Shown here piece after piece: positions 1-8,316 of a stretch of 40,781 nucleotides of DNA (the first letter of the stretch is position 1; each line of letters starts with the position of its first letter). The translations under genes and the position numbers were made by a program. The notes under the pieces were generated by a model, which was not told the origin of the DNA, made no database searches, and was given only the letters and a program-made list of their open reading frames with translations. Source of the DNA: Entamoeba histolytica HM-1:IMSS. Taxonomy: Eukaryota > Evosea > Mastigamoebida > Endamoebidae. The stretch lies in the NCBI RefSeq assembly GCF_000208925.1, contig NW_001914860.1, positions 481,581 to 522,361 on the forward strand, written 5' to 3'.

Positions 1-203
1 ATGAAATACCATATGGTGATTTGTCTAATGCACAAATTCAACAAAAAGTAGTAAGTGGAGAAAGACTTCCATTAGATAAACCCTTCCCAAATGGTATTGC
101 TGAATTAATAGAAAAGTGTTGGGATCAAGACCAAAGCAAACGTCCACGATTTGATGTGATAGTATCTAAATTAAATGATATTATCAAGGATTATTCACAG
201 TAA
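1..203 (+). CDS. C-terminal end of a TKL-type protein kinase (5' partial)
   Basis: The reading frame is open from the left window edge to the TAA at 201-203. It reads E-I-P-Y-G-D, then V-V-S-G-E-R-L-P, then the block C-W-D-Q-D-Q-S-K-R-P-R-F, and closes with a short tail. The pattern (PY....V..G.RLP....CW..DP..RP.F..I) is the end of the C-lobe, subdomains IX to XI, of tyrosine-kinase-like and receptor-type kinases. The conserved Arg of subdomain XI is the R of KRPRF. Entamoeba encodes large families of TKL and transmembrane kinases, and this fragment cannot be placed in one of them because the catalytic loop, any transmembrane segment and any ectodomain lie outside the window. The ATG at base 1 is out of frame and is not the start. 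Confidence 0.85.
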   Translation, partial: EIPYGDLSNAQIQQKVVSGERLPLDKPFPNGIAELIEKCWDQDQSKRPRFDVIVSKLNDIIKDYSQ

Positions 204-303
204 ATCTATTGTTTCCTTGAATTTCAAACTTTTTTTTTCATTTTTGTCTCATATTATTTCCTATAAGAAGGGTTTTCTTTTCATTTTGAATTAAACTATT
301 CTC

Positions 304-777
304 ATGAAGTTGTTGTTTGTATGTTTAGGCAACATTTGTCGATCTCCTGCTGCAGAAGCAGTTATGAAAAAAGTAATTCAAAATCATCACCTAACTGAAA
401 AATATATATGTGACTCTGCAGGAACATGTTCATATCATGAAGGACAACAAGCTGATTCTCGAATGAGAAAAGTAGGAAAGTCAAGAGGTTATCAAGTTGA
501 TTCAATTTCACGACCTGTTGTTTCGTCTGATTTCAAAAACTTTGATTACATTTTTGCAATGGATAATGATAATTATTACGAATTACTTGATAGATGTCCT
601 GAGCAATATAAACAAAAAATATTCAAAATGGTTGATTTTTGTACTACTATTAAAACAACTGAAGTTCCTGACCCTTACTATGGTGGAGAAAAAGGTTTTC
701 ATCGAGTCATTGATATTCTTGAAGATGCTTGTGAGAATTTAATCATTAAACTAGAAGAAGGAAAACTTATTAATTAA
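304..777 (+). CDS. Low-molecular-weight protein tyrosine phosphatase
   Basis: This 157-residue protein has the usual length of the LMW-PTP/acid phosphatase 1 family, which removes phosphate from phosphotyrosine through a cysteinyl-phosphate intermediate in the cytosol. The P-loop C-X5-R-S is at residues 7-14 (C7 nucleophile, R13). The general-acid loop is V-P-D-P-Y-Y-G at 121-127, with D123 as proton donor and two tyrosines that are regulatory phosphorylation sites in other members. The ATG at 304 directly precedes the canonical K-L-L-F-V-C strand, so the start is secure. E. histolytica is known to have two nearly identical LMW-PTPs of this size that differ at residue 85; from memory the two forms carry Ala or Val there, and this protein has Ala85. 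No intron is needed. Confidence 0.95.
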   Translation: MKLLFVCLGNICRSPAAEAVMKKVIQNHHLTEKYICDSAGTCSYHEGQQADSRMRKVGKSRGYQVDSISRPVVSSDFKNFDYIFAMDNDNYYELLDRCPEQYKQKIFKMVDFCTTIKTTEVPDPYYGGEKGFHRVIDILEDACENLIIKLEEGKLIN

Positions 778-1704
778 ATTCTTCTTTCGTTTTTATTTCT
801 TTTTTTTTTCTAGTCACAAAAGGAAGTTATGTTTTGGTTGTATAGAAAGAATTAAACTAAGAATAAAATTTCTATAATAAAGATTATAAATAATAATTAT
901 CTTTTCTTATGCATCTTTATTTTTTATATTCAAAAAATATCATAGTATAATTCAATTAGTTCAACTACACATAGTATGTGAATAGAATAATTATTTGATT
1001 TAATTTCATACATCACTTTAGAATATAGTAAAAGTCCAATACCATATACTAAAATTAAACAACTCTAATATAATAAAACTAAATATAGATTTTTATATTA
1101 AAATAGTTGAAAAATTAAGAAAAAAACAAAGAATTTTATATCTTATTCTAATTAATAGTTGTTTTATAACTTTTGTATTTTCTAACATCAAAATATATAT
1201 TGAGATTGAATTATATACAAAAGAATCTCTTTATTCATAAAATTTAGTTATTATATTTCTTTGTAATATCTTACATTATGAAATGAAATACCAATAAACA
1301 AAAATAGTAAATTTGAATGATTAAAACACAATTAATCTTATTCCTTAATAATAAACATTTTAAATAAGAATTTATGAAATAAAAGACTATTTTCATAGAA
1401 CACAAATAGTATCTATAAAAATAATTTCCAACTAAATGTATTCAAAATCAAATAATTCATATCAATAAATGTATATAACAACTGAAATATTAGAATTTCA
1501 TATTCTCTTTTATTTATTTAATATAGTTTGTTGATAATAATTGAAAAAGAAATGTTTTTCTTTATTTTTATAAGTATAAAACAAAATAAATGCTAAATAT
1601 GAAACAAATATTTTTTGAATTTTTTTTGTTATAAAAAAGATGATAAATTTTGTTTTTGATTCTTTTAAAAAAGAAAAAAAAAAATCAAATAAAAGGGTAA
1701 AACA
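778..1704. other. Intergenic AT-rich spacer, no gene seen
   Basis: About 0.9 kb between the phosphatase and the EMC2-like gene. It is almost pure A/T with stop codons in all frames. I see no tRNA, no C/D or H/ACA motif set and no extended inverted repeat. The last bases before the EMC2-like ATG are an A-rich run, which must contain the short 5' leader and promoter, but no clear TATA-like or GAAC element can be picked out. Confidence 0.5.
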
Positions 1705-2244
1705 ATGGATAAGGTTATCATTGCAGAGAAAAGTGGAAATATTGAAAATATTGAAATTGCTATCACTGAAATACTTAAGAAAGATCCAATTAATAAAGAG
1801 GCAATTCAACGATTAATTGCTCTTAGAATTCAACAAGGAAATAATGATGAGGCAATATCTTTATTACAAAAGTATAATGAAATTTATATGGAAACACAAG
1901 CCTTTGTTCAATTAGCTGAATTGTATTGTACAGAAGTTAGATATAATGATGCATTTGATATTATGCAAGAAGTTGTAATGATGGAACCATCTAACTTTTA
2001 TATGTGGCAATTTGCTGGTGAAATTGCCCTTCAATTAAATGCAGTGAAAGAAGCACGAAAAATGTTTTTAAGTGCTTGTAAGTTATCTGATTATAAATAT
2101 GTTCGTGCGTTGAAATCAACTGTTTTTGTGTTAGGTCTTTCAAAAGAATCAAAAACAAAGAGTGAAGCAATTGCAGCTCGTTTACAACAATTACTTGATG
2201 AATATCAACCTTCCATTGATAAACAAAAACGAAACTTCTTCTAA
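1705..2244 (+). CDS. EMC2: EMC2-like TPR protein (ER membrane complex subunit 2)
   Basis: The 179-residue protein is all-helical with TPR-like repeats. The core runs from about residue 25 (I-L-K-K-D-P-I-N-K-E-A) through A-E-L-Y-C-T-E-V near residue 71 to the E-P-S-N-F-Y-M-W-Q-F-A-G-E-I block near residue 95. It parallels the EMC2/TTC35 order as I recall it: DPTN...RKxAIRKAQG, ELAELY, then [20 protein letters not shown]. EMC2 is the cytosolic TPR scaffold of the ER membrane protein complex, which inserts tail-anchored and multipass proteins. Compared with about 290 residues in animals and yeast, roughly the first 100 residues are absent. An in-frame stop lies just upstream of the ATG and no upstream exon is evident, so the short form seems genuine. 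The TPR family assignment is firm; the EMC2 identity is likely. Confidence 0.75.
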   Translation: MDKVIIAEKSGNIENIEIAITEILKKDPINKEAIQRLIALRIQQGNNDEAISLLQKYNEIYMETQAFVQLAELYCTEVRYNDAFDIMQEVVMMEPSNFYMWQFAGEIALQLNAVKEARKMFLSACKLSDYKYVRALKSTVFVLGLSKESKTKSEAIAARLQQLLDEYQPSIDKQKRNFF

Positions 2245-2356
2245 TTTGAATTTTTGTTATTCTTAAAAAAAACTACTAATTAATAAAATGGTTTTAAATA
2301 GTAATAATATAGTTTAAGGAAAAAAAAATAAAAACTTTAAAAAAAAACAAAAGAAT

Positions 2357-4040
2357 ATGGTTTGTTTATTACCCAAGAATTTTGCTGCATTATTTGTTCC
2401 TGATGAACCTATAAGATTCCTACCACCTGTAGAGAAACATTGGTTCCCAAATTATTCAGGGGTTTCATCATATTTAACAATGTTTGATGAATTAACACCA
2501 AATAATGAAAAAAAGACTGAAGAAATTGATTCATTTGCGCCAACTTGGACTAAAAGTGGATTACGTGAGTTGAGATTCCTTAAAACAAAAGAAGAAAAAG
2601 CACAATCACTTCGTACTCAAATTCAAACGTGTTTGTTTTTTGTTTTACTAATTTATTTTATAAGGTTCAGAACAACAATCGATCTTCATTCTATGAAGTG
2701 ATTGAAAGCCTGATATCATTCTTGAAAGGAATTAGTTTGTTCGTCTTTCAAATTGAAGTATGATTGAAATACTTATTAATATAGGGGATCCTACACATAA
2801 TTTAAAAGCAACTGATAATCCAAATAGAACTATCGTTGTTCTTCGTTTACCAAAGAAAACAGATGAGTCAATATTACAACGACTATTTAGTGAATATGGT
2901 GAAATAAAAAAAATTGTGATAATAAAAGATTTAAAAGGTATAAATAAAGGATATGCATTTGTTGAATATAATCATCGAAGTGAAGCAGAAAGAGCATGTA
3001 GAAGAGCTAATGGAATGAGAATTGAAGAAAAAATAATTGTTGTTGAAATGGAAAAAGGAAGAACAGAAGAATCATTTAAACCAAAGAGACTAGGAGGTAC
3101 TATTGAAAGAAGATGTAGTGAAGATAAAAGAAGAAATGAAAGTCCTATGAGAAGAGAAAGAGGCTATTCTCCTTTTGAAAAAAGAGAATTTGCCTATCGA
3201 AGTGATGACCGTAGAGGAGACCATCTCTTGGATAGAAGGGATGATGACTATAGAAAGTCAGGATATAGGACTAGTAGATATGAGCGAAGAGTAGATAGAA
3301 GAGATTATAGAAACGACCGCTTTGAACGAAGAGATGATTATAGAACAACTGATAGTAGAGACGATTATAGAACAACTGACCGTAGAGATGATTATAGACA
3401 GAGTGATCGTAGAGACGATTATAGACCTGGCGATCGTAGGGATAATTACAGACCAAGTGACCGTAGAGATGATTACAGAGCAAATGATCGTAGGGATGAC
3501 TACAGAGCAACTGACCGTAGAGATGACTTTAAACTGAATGAATATAGAGATGACTATAGACCAAGTGATCGTAGAGACGATTATAGACCAAGTGAAAGTA
3601 GGGATGACTACAGACCAAGTGATCGTAGAGATGATTACAGGGTAAATGATCGTAGAGATGATTATAGAACAACAGACCGTAGAGACGATTATAGACAGAG
3701 TGATATTAGAGATGACTACAGAACAAATGAACGAAGAGATGATTATAGAACAACTGATCGTAGAGACGATTACAGAGCAACTGACCGTAGAGATGACTAC
3801 AGACCAAGTGATGGTAGAGATAATTACAGACCAAGTGACCGTAGAGATGATTATAGAGCAAATGATCGTAGGGAAGAATATAGACCAAGTGATCTTAGAG
3901 ATGAATATAGACCGAGTGATAGTAGGGATGAATATAGACCGAGTGATCACAAAGACGAATATAGACCAGGTGAACGTAGTGATCGGTTTGAGCGAAGAGG
4001 GAATGGAAGTAGTAGCTATAGAGAAGAAAGGAAATGGTGA
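2357..4040 (+). CDS. SNRNP70: U1 snRNP 70 kDa protein, one intron, RD-repeat tail
   Basis: Exons 2,357-2,630 and 2,785-4,040 join in phase 1 to give 509 residues. The junction creates the codon for W92 and restores W-D-P ahead of the RRM, as in other U1-70K proteins. The N-terminus (L-L-P-K-N-F-A-A-L-F then P-D-E-P-I-R-F-L-P-P) is the conserved U1-70K region that contacts the U1 core. The RRM covers about 107-184, with RNP2 I-V-V-L-R-L and RNP1 K-G-Y-A-F-V-E-Y, followed by the F-K-P-K-R-L-G-G element. The protein binds U1 snRNA stem-loop 1 and helps 5' splice site recognition in the nucleus. Residues 275-490 are 24 tandem nonapeptides of the D-D-Y-R-P-S-D-R-R type, standing in for the RD/RE/RS tail of other species. 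The 154-nt intron starts GTTTGT and ends ATAG, and is long for this genome. Confidence 0.92.
2631..2784 (+). other. Intron of the U1-70K gene, 154 nt, with a second internal GTTTGT
   Basis: The donor GTTTGT is at 2,631 and the acceptor ATAG ends at 2,784; removal joins T(2,630) to GG to make the Trp codon expected in the conserved W-D-P motif. A second GTTTGT occurs at 2,735 and possible acceptors lie at 2,664 (TAAG) and 2,670 (CAG). Retention of the intron gives an in-frame TGA at 2,699-2,701. Confidence 0.85.
3333..3980 (+). repeat. 27-bp coding tandem repeat, 24 units (U1-70K RD tail)
   Basis: Each unit encodes nine residues of the form D-[DNE]-Y-R-[PTQA]-[STN]-D-R-R. Twenty-four consecutive units fill 648 bp without a gap. 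Units differ by both silent and amino-acid changes, mainly at positions 5-9 of the unit. Y-R is almost invariant (one F-K exception in unit 8). Each unit also keeps an acidic D-D, D-N, D-E or E-E pair before it. Long antisense reading frames across this block are by-products of the repeat. Confidence 0.95.
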
Positions 4041-5046
4041 TTTCACAAAAATATTCTTAATTCATTTATTTTTGAATACTAGTTATTTTGAGGTTATTAG
4101 AACAGACTATGTGATGAACAGTTTAAGGAGAGTAACTCCTAAATAAGATAATAGAAAGAAGAAACTGGAATAAGGAAAATTTATTTAAAAGATGAAACTA
4201 ATCAATATGGAATTAGAATAATATAGAAGACGTTAATTTTTAATAAAATTAGTACTAAAAAAGAAGAAGCAATAAAAAACAATGATAAGACTTATGATGG
4301 ATGGTTAAGAAAATCCTAACTCCAAAACTTAATAAAACTAAATAATAATTTATTATTGTAAATATTAATTGTATATACTCTTATTAAAATCTCCAAAAAA
4401 TAATATTTACTAACTCAATGAATTATTAAAGCTAACTAGTAAATAAAAGATAAGATATTAGATATAATAGTGTAAGATACGTATTGAACAAAAACAACTT
4501 TTGAACCAGAGAATGTAATTTATTTATAGAAAACAGAAGTATTTTATAAATTAAATTACAATGAAAGACAACACTGATACTATGAAATGGATCAATTACA
4601 ATATTGTGTTATTATTTAAAATTTAAATAATATTATGATAAAAGCGAATGAGTAGAGAACAAAATAAGTTGTTGAGTACCAGATATTTTTAGGATTAGTT
4701 AAAACAGTTTCTTAATTAATGAAAATAAAACAGATGTAATGAATTAAGGAAATTTTAAAAAATTCATTTTTACTAGACTGTACAAAAAGAATATTCATTC
4801 AATTCATAAATAAATAAATGTAACTTCAAGAAGTGAACAAAAAATAATAAAAGGATAATAAAATCAATAAAAGTTTTTAAAGTAATAATATTTTCTAAAA
4901 TAAAAACCCAAATCAAAAAGATGAGATGAATCATTTTGAATATGAAACGAGAATCTTAACTTTGTTAAATTATAATCTACTAACATTTTCTATTAGAATC
5001 ACTCAGTTTAAGTATTTTAGATTGTAAATAGTTCCTCCAAAAAAAG
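4041..5046. other. Intergenic AT-rich spacer, no gene seen
   Basis: One kilobase, A-rich on the plus strand, between U1-70K and the deacetylase. There is no open frame worth calling. A GTGATGA (box C-like) occurs at 4,109-4,115 but no CTGA follows at snoRNA distance. A T-rich bias near 4,960-5,035 probably marks the deacetylase promoter, though no standard Entamoeba core element stands out. Confidence 0.5.
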
Positions 5047-5883
5047 ATGGAATTATCAAAAACCATTAGAATATATTTAGTTGCTTTTTTAATATTATTG
5101 ATTGTTACACTAATTATTGTTTCTTTGTCTGCATTTTTTCAATCACAATGGCTTATGTATTTTCTTGAAGTTAGAAACCCAGATGCATTATTTTATTTTG
5201 ATCGGAATTGTAAAACAAAAGCAATAGCTTTAACTTTTGATGACTCTCCTTCAGGAGGCACAAAATATCTTCTTCAAGTTCTTAAAAGAAATAATGCGAC
5301 TGCAACTTTCTTTATGTTAGGAAATAAACTTCAAATGTTAAATGGGTCATATCGTTATTATCCAAAATTTCGAGAAGATATTTTACGTAATGGAAATGAT
5401 GTTGGGAATCATATGTTTAACAAATTTGCAGCATATAAAATGACTATGGAAGAATTTGAAGAACAAGTAAAAAAAGTTTGGTCATTCAATTTATATTCAA
5501 ATTTAGATATTAACAGTTATTAGACTGACGCTTTATTAAAATTGGGATATTTGCAAAATAATAAGTATAATTGGTTCAGACCGGCGTCATTCTTTCCTTT
5601 GGGATATATGTACGAAATACTTGATAAATACAATTATACTATGGCACTTGGTACTGTTCATTCTTTTGATTTTCAAATTAGAAATACCCAATATAATCTT
5701 TTTAGTTTATTAGGTAGAATTAAACCAGGTGATATAATTATTTGTCATGACACACTTGAAACTATTGAGTATATTGAACAAATGATTATATATCTTAAAC
5801 ATCAAGGTTATAAGGTTCTTTCTCTTAGTGATATGTCAAAAAAATGTTCAAGTCCATTCTTAAAACAAAATAATGGTTTTTAA
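5047..5883 (+). CDS. NodB-type polysaccharide (chitin-like) deacetylase, membrane-anchored, one intron
   Basis: Read straight through, the frame is stopped by TAG at 5,521-5,523. Removing 5,476-5,523 (48 nt, donor GTTTGG, acceptor ATTAG, phase 0) eliminates the stop and joins V-K-K to T-D-A-L-L-K, giving 262 residues and the usual deacetylase order ...F...V...T-D-x-L-L....W-F-R-P. Residues 10-31 are one hydrophobic span, so this is probably a type II membrane protein facing the secretory lumen or surface. NodB motifs: T-F-D-D at 63-66 (D65, D66), G-N-H at 120-122, R162-P163, and G-D-I-I-I-C-H-D at 212-219 (H218). The second metal-ligand histidine of the H-x3-H motif is replaced by K126, so activity on N-acetylated glycans is uncertain. 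Entamoeba needs such enzymes for cyst-wall chitosan, but whether this one acts there is inference. Confidence 0.85.
5476..5523 (+). other. Intron of the deacetylase gene, 48 nt
   Basis: The donor is GTTTGG rather than GTTTGT and the acceptor TTATTAG ends at 5,523. Its length is divisible by three and it carries the only in-frame stop, so the gene would look like a pseudogene if the intron were missed. Homology across the junction supports splicing. Confidence 0.78.
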
Positions 5884-6070
5884 AACAAATTTTTATATTT
5901 TATTTTCATACCAAAAAAGTTAAAGAAATAATGAATAGAAAAAAATAATATATTAAATAGAATAAATATTAAAAGAAAGGAAAAGAATATTCTAAAGAGA
6001 AAAAGGAAGAAAAAAAGCTGTTTAAGGATTGGTAATTTTAATAGAAATATGAAAAGAAAAAAGGAACTTA

Positions 6071-6082
6071 GATATGAACTTA
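6071..6082 (+). promoter_or_regulatory. GAAC-type core promoter element of the Rab gene
   Basis: The string ATATGAACTTAA lies about 20-28 bases before the ATG at 6,099 and matches the Entamoeba GAAC element (AATGAACT) at all but one position. A weaker TTTAAGG-type element is near 6,018-6,027. Confidence 0.5.
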
Positions 6083-6098
6083 AATAGAATAAATCTCT

Positions 6099-6713
6099 AT
6101 GGCAGCTAAAGCACACTACGATCATCTCTTTAAAATCTTAATTATTGGAGAATCAGGAGTTGGTAAAACTGCTATTATGCAAAGACTTTGTGAGGACACT
6201 TATGACAATGTATATATTTCTACTGTTGGTGTTGATTTTAAACCTAAAATATTAAATATTAGAAATAAAACTGTTAAAATGCAAATTTGGGATACTGCTG
6301 GACAAGAAAGGTTTAGAAATATTACAGCAAGTTATTATCGTAATGCACAAGGTGTTATTATTGTATATGACGTCAATGATATTGGAACATTAGAAAAAGT
6401 TGATAGCTGGTTCAATGAAGTTAAGGAACGAACTGGTGCTAATCCTCCAGTTGTTTTTCTTGTTGGAAATAAGTCAGATTCTCCAAACCCAACTGTAAGT
6501 AAAGAAATGGTTAAAAATGTTGTAAACAACTTAGGTGGTATTCCTGACTATAACTGTTCTGCTAAAGAAGGAACTGGAGTAAATGAAATATTTAATGCTT
6601 TAGCTGAAGCTATGATGGATAAATCAAATCAAGGAGGTAATGGATCAACAAAACCAAATGAACTTACAAACCTGACTGATAAACCAAAGGACAATGGAAA
6701 AGGATGCTGCTAA
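6099..6713 (+). CDS. Rab family small GTPase
   Basis: This 204-residue protein carries every nucleotide-binding motif: P-loop G-E-S-G-V-G-K-T at 17-24, switch I Y-I-S-T-V-G-V-D-F at 39-47 with T42, D-T-A-G-Q-E at 65-70 with catalytic Q69, N-K-S-D at 124-127 and S-A-K at 154-156. The C-terminus G-C-C supplies two prenylation cysteines (203, 204), so it should cycle between cytosol and a membrane and recruit trafficking effectors. The switch I sequence resembles Rab1/Rab8, but the rest is divergent (for example D-V-N-D-I-G-T-L-E-K and N-P-P-V-V-F-L-V). I therefore do not assign a Rab subclass; Entamoeba has a very large set of lineage-specific RabX proteins. The gene has no intron. Confidence 0.95.
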   Translation: MAAKAHYDHLFKILIIGESGVGKTAIMQRLCEDTYDNVYISTVGVDFKPKILNIRNKTVKMQIWDTAGQERFRNITASYYRNAQGVIIVYDVNDIGTLEKVDSWFNEVKERTGANPPVVFLVGNKSDSPNPTVSKEMVKNVVNNLGGIPDYNCSAKEGTGVNEIFNALAEAMMDKSNQGGNGSTKPNELTNLTDKPKDNGKGCC

Positions 6714-6976
6714 ATTGAAATTCAACTTATGTTCCTTGTTATTTTATTTTCGTTTTTGTTCTTTTTTATCAATTGAATTTTATTTTTTACTAAAGCGTGG
6801 GTTTAAAAATAAGTTCTATAATTAACAAAACAAGTACTTTTTTGTTATGAGTCTAACATTGATTTTTTCTATTTTTACTTGAAAAGAAAGTTTAAAAATC
6901 ATATCAAAATTATGATTATAAAAACATAATATCTCTGTTACACAAGATTGAGAAAATGACAAGCAAATAACGAAAA

Positions 6977-8290
6977 ATGATGAATATCTTAAATAAAATG
7001 AAGTTCCAAGTGTATTTCTATCAAATGGACATCTATAAAGAAAAGATAGATTCATTAGTTGATAGTTTTAAACAATTAACACGTTCTCAAGTTGAAATAG
7101 TTTATGGGTTTTTTCATAATGATTTTGATAAAACATCAAAGTTTTTAATGGAAATAATTGATGATATTAAAACATTAATTCCACTAACGAATTATAAAAT
7201 TACATTTGAATCAGATAAAAAACAATTACCATTTGTTCCTGAGCAATTGAAGTTTGTTAAATACAAAAAGTATCGTTTTATGACTATTGAACCAATTAAA
7301 AAAAATGGTTATAACCATTGTATTGGGTCAGTTTACTTTACTAAGTTTGAAAAGATGTCTCCTTCAGTGTTTGGGAATAAACACCAAAATGAAACAATGA
7401 ATGAAAAAGATGAGTCAGTTGAAAAGGATAATGTTGAGATTCAAATGTTAGGTGGTTCAAGTTATATTGTTGAAGGGGAAACTTCTAATACTAAAATAGA
7501 TAATACATTTACTAAAAGTGATACTGAAGAGGGGAAAAGCATAAATGAAAAAGATATGAAAAAAACAATTCATCCAATATTACCAGTTGATGAAATTCAT
7601 CTACAACAACAAGAAAACATTATTTTGGATCATATGATTGAAGAATATATCAATACTAAGACAGTATCAACTATGACAACATTTTCACCAATTTGTATAT
7701 CACCAAATGAAGATAACTCTATAGAAATGGAAGTAAAAAATAGTAATGAAAATGTTTTAGTTAAATACTCAATTCCAAGCAGGATTAAGGATGAGAAGAT
7801 ATGGATAGGGATATATGATAGATATGAAACAAATTCACATAACTATATTAAAAGAATTGAATTAAAAAACAAAATAACTGGGAAGATTCAATTTAATGAG
7901 ATTAAAAGAGGGAAATATACTGTTCGAATTTTTGTTAGTGAAACAAATGAAGGAAATTTTCAACCTAGAAGTAGTTGTGATGTAGTTGTTGGGTCAATCG
8001 TTTTTATGACATGTAATATTATTTGTTATAATAGTAAAAGAATGTTAGAAGTAAGAGTAAGTGAAGAAGGAGAAATGGGATGGATAGGAATCTATCCATA
8101 TCACCCCACAACAAGAAATGAAGATTACATCATTTGTACACCAATGAGAATGAATTATCCAATAGAAATGAATATAACAGAACTTAAAAGAGGAATTTAT
8201 GAATGTCGTTATTTTAGCAAAGAATCAGGAGATGGAATATTTAGTAAAAGTTATCATTGTTCAGGTTCAAAAATATTAAACATAGACTAA
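6977..8290 (+). CDS. CUE-like domain protein with two SKICH-like repeats
   Basis: I do not recognise a named orthologue. The 437-residue frame has three parts. Residues 23-63 form a three-helix stretch (L-V-D-S-F ... V-E-I-V-Y-G-F-F-H-N-D-F-D-K-T-S-K-F-L) with the spacing of CUE-type ubiquitin-binding domains. A polar, low-complexity linker covers about 130-240. Two related beta-rich repeats follow: the first has W-I-G-I-Y-D-R-Y at about 275-282 and R-G-K-Y-T-V-R near 315; the second has W-I-G-I-Y-P-Y-H near 371 and R-G-I-Y-E-C-R near 409. The W-I-G-I-Y ... G-x-Y-x-x-R pattern resembles SKICH domains and the fibronectin-like N-domain of purple acid phosphatases. A function in ubiquitin-linked trafficking is inference. 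The second Met, at 7,025 (residue 17), is an equally plausible start because Entamoeba leaders are short. Confidence 0.7.
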   Translation: MMNILNKMKFQVYFYQMDIYKEKIDSLVDSFKQLTRSQVEIVYGFFHNDFDKTSKFLMEIIDDIKTLIPLTNYKITFESDKKQLPFVPEQLKFVKYKKYRFMTIEPIKKNGYNHCIGSVYFTKFEKMSPSVFGNKHQNETMNEKDESVEKDNVEIQMLGGSSYIVEGETSNTKIDNTFTKSDTEEGKSINEKDMKKTIHPILPVDEIHLQQQENIILDHMIEEYINTKTVSTMTTFSPICISPNEDNSIEMEVKNSNENVLVKYSIPSRIKDEKIWIGIYDRYETNSHNYIKRIELKNKITGKIQFNEIKRGKYTVRIFVSETNEGNFQPRSSCDVVVGSIVFMTCNIICYNSKRMLEVRVSEEGEMGWIGIYPYHPTTRNEDYIICTPMRMNYPIEMNITELKRGIYECRYFSKESGDGIFSKSYHCSGSKILNID

Positions 8291-8316
8291 AAAAGTGAAT
8301 TTATTGTATTTCTAAT

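Noticed and set aside
2631..2784. snoRNA hosted in the long U1-70K intron
   Set aside because: The only box-like strings are 8-10 bases apart on the plus strand or antisense with a poor box C; no guide region.
3258..4046. Long minus-strand and alternate-frame reading frames over the U1-70K repeat
   Set aside because: They are by-products of the 27-bp periodicity; composition is low complexity and the plus frame has clear homology.
4109..4115. GTGATGA box C-like strings (also near 10,018 and 19,707) as further C/D snoRNAs
   Set aside because: No CTGA at a suitable distance on the same strand and no paired box set.
5521..5523. In-frame TAG in the deacetylase read as a disrupted pseudogene or stop-codon recoding
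   Set aside because: The TAG is the acceptor of a 48-nt intron whose removal restores frame and family homology.
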